NCBI GenBank assembly: GCA_028715665.1
Contig: JAQURI010000106.1
Coordinates: 1-5,254 of the forward strand
DNA from: Candidatus Ratteibacteria bacterium
GTDB taxonomy: Bacteria > CAIJMQ01
DNA: 5,254 nucleotides
Direction: 5' to 3'
The first letter of the stretch is position 1, and the number at the start of each line of letters is the position of its first letter. The notes under the pieces were generated by a model. The model made no database searches, was not told where the DNA came from, and saw only the letters and a program-made list of their open reading frames with translations. Of this stretch, positions 5,199-5,254 are shown in pieces. The position numbers and the translations under genes are program-made.

Positions 5199-5254
5199 AT
5201 GGAATATATTCTCGGAGTTGATGGAGGCGGATCAAAAACTACTGTTCAAATTGC
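5199..5254 (+). CDS. BadF/BadG/BcrA/BcrD-type kinase, N-acetylglucosamine/N-acetylmuramate kinase-like (3'-truncated by window edge)
   Basis: Only the first 18 complete codons are in the window. They read MEYILGVDGGGSKTTVQI, which is the N-terminal strand and phosphate-1 loop (DGGGSKT, residues 8-14) of the ASKHA-fold BadF family. Members in this kind of context phosphorylate N-acetylglucosamine, N-acetylmuramic acid or related sugars with ATP; others activate dehydratases, but a dehydratase activator is less likely beside a sugar transporter. GGGGAG ends six bases before the ATG. A 148-bp gap with possible regulatory elements separates it from the amidotransferase-like gene, and no clear terminator is visible in that gap, so both read-through and separate transcription are possible. 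Its intactness beyond position 5254 cannot be judged. Confidence 0.82.
   Translation, partial: MEYILGVDGGGSKTTVQI

Noticed and set aside
1..5254. CRISPR array, transposon ends, tRNA or rRNA genes
   Set aside because: No regularly spaced repeats, transposase motifs, terminal inverted repeats or RNA-gene landmarks were seen on either strand.

Overview
The window looks like an AT-rich Firmicutes chromosome, probably Clostridia. This rests on strong AGGAGG-type ribosome binding sites, AT-rich third positions, short intergenic gaps, and a binding protein whose visible N-terminal part is a Glu/Ala-rich linker of the kind seen in clostridial lipoproteins. All recognisable genes are on the plus strand. 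Genus and transported substrate cannot be read from the sequence.

Layout. Positions 1-928 hold the 3' part of a periplasmic-binding-protein-like sugar receptor of the ribose/CUT2 class; its signal peptide lies upstream of the window. Positions 929-1056 contain a 15-bp tandem duplication that includes the stop codon, a perfect 17-bp hairpin, and a 9-bp tandem duplication that doubles the Shine-Dalgarno-like sequence in front of a TTG start. Positions 1057-4014 are a tightly spaced block of two paralogous RbsC-type permeases and one single-domain ABC ATPase. Positions 4298-5050 encode a PF07090-type glutamine-amidotransferase-like protein. At 5199 a BadF/BadG/BcrA/BcrD-type kinase (N-acetylglucosamine/N-acetylmuramate kinase-like) begins and runs off the window.

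The genes read as a sugar uptake and processing cluster: the receptor captures a sugar outside the cell, the two permeases and the ATPase import it, and a BadF-type kinase would phosphorylate it. The kinase type makes an amino sugar or related cell-wall sugar a reasonable guess, but only a guess. The amidotransferase-like protein has no assigned reaction.

The most interesting observation is in the apparently empty stretch between the ATPase and the amidotransferase-like gene. Positions about 4008-4274 carry a decayed fragment of a second BadF-type kinase, with readable family motifs (SCFGFAGNDAEED, then IICNDMRIDL, a TAG stop, then SGSKNKNKIIF) but no start, no phosphate-1 motif and an internal stop. 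The cluster therefore seems to have lost one kinase copy while a kinase start of the same family persists about 1 kb downstream. The other notable point is the transporter architecture: two different permeases with a one-domain ATPase, where the classical ribose system has one permease and a two-domain ATPase.
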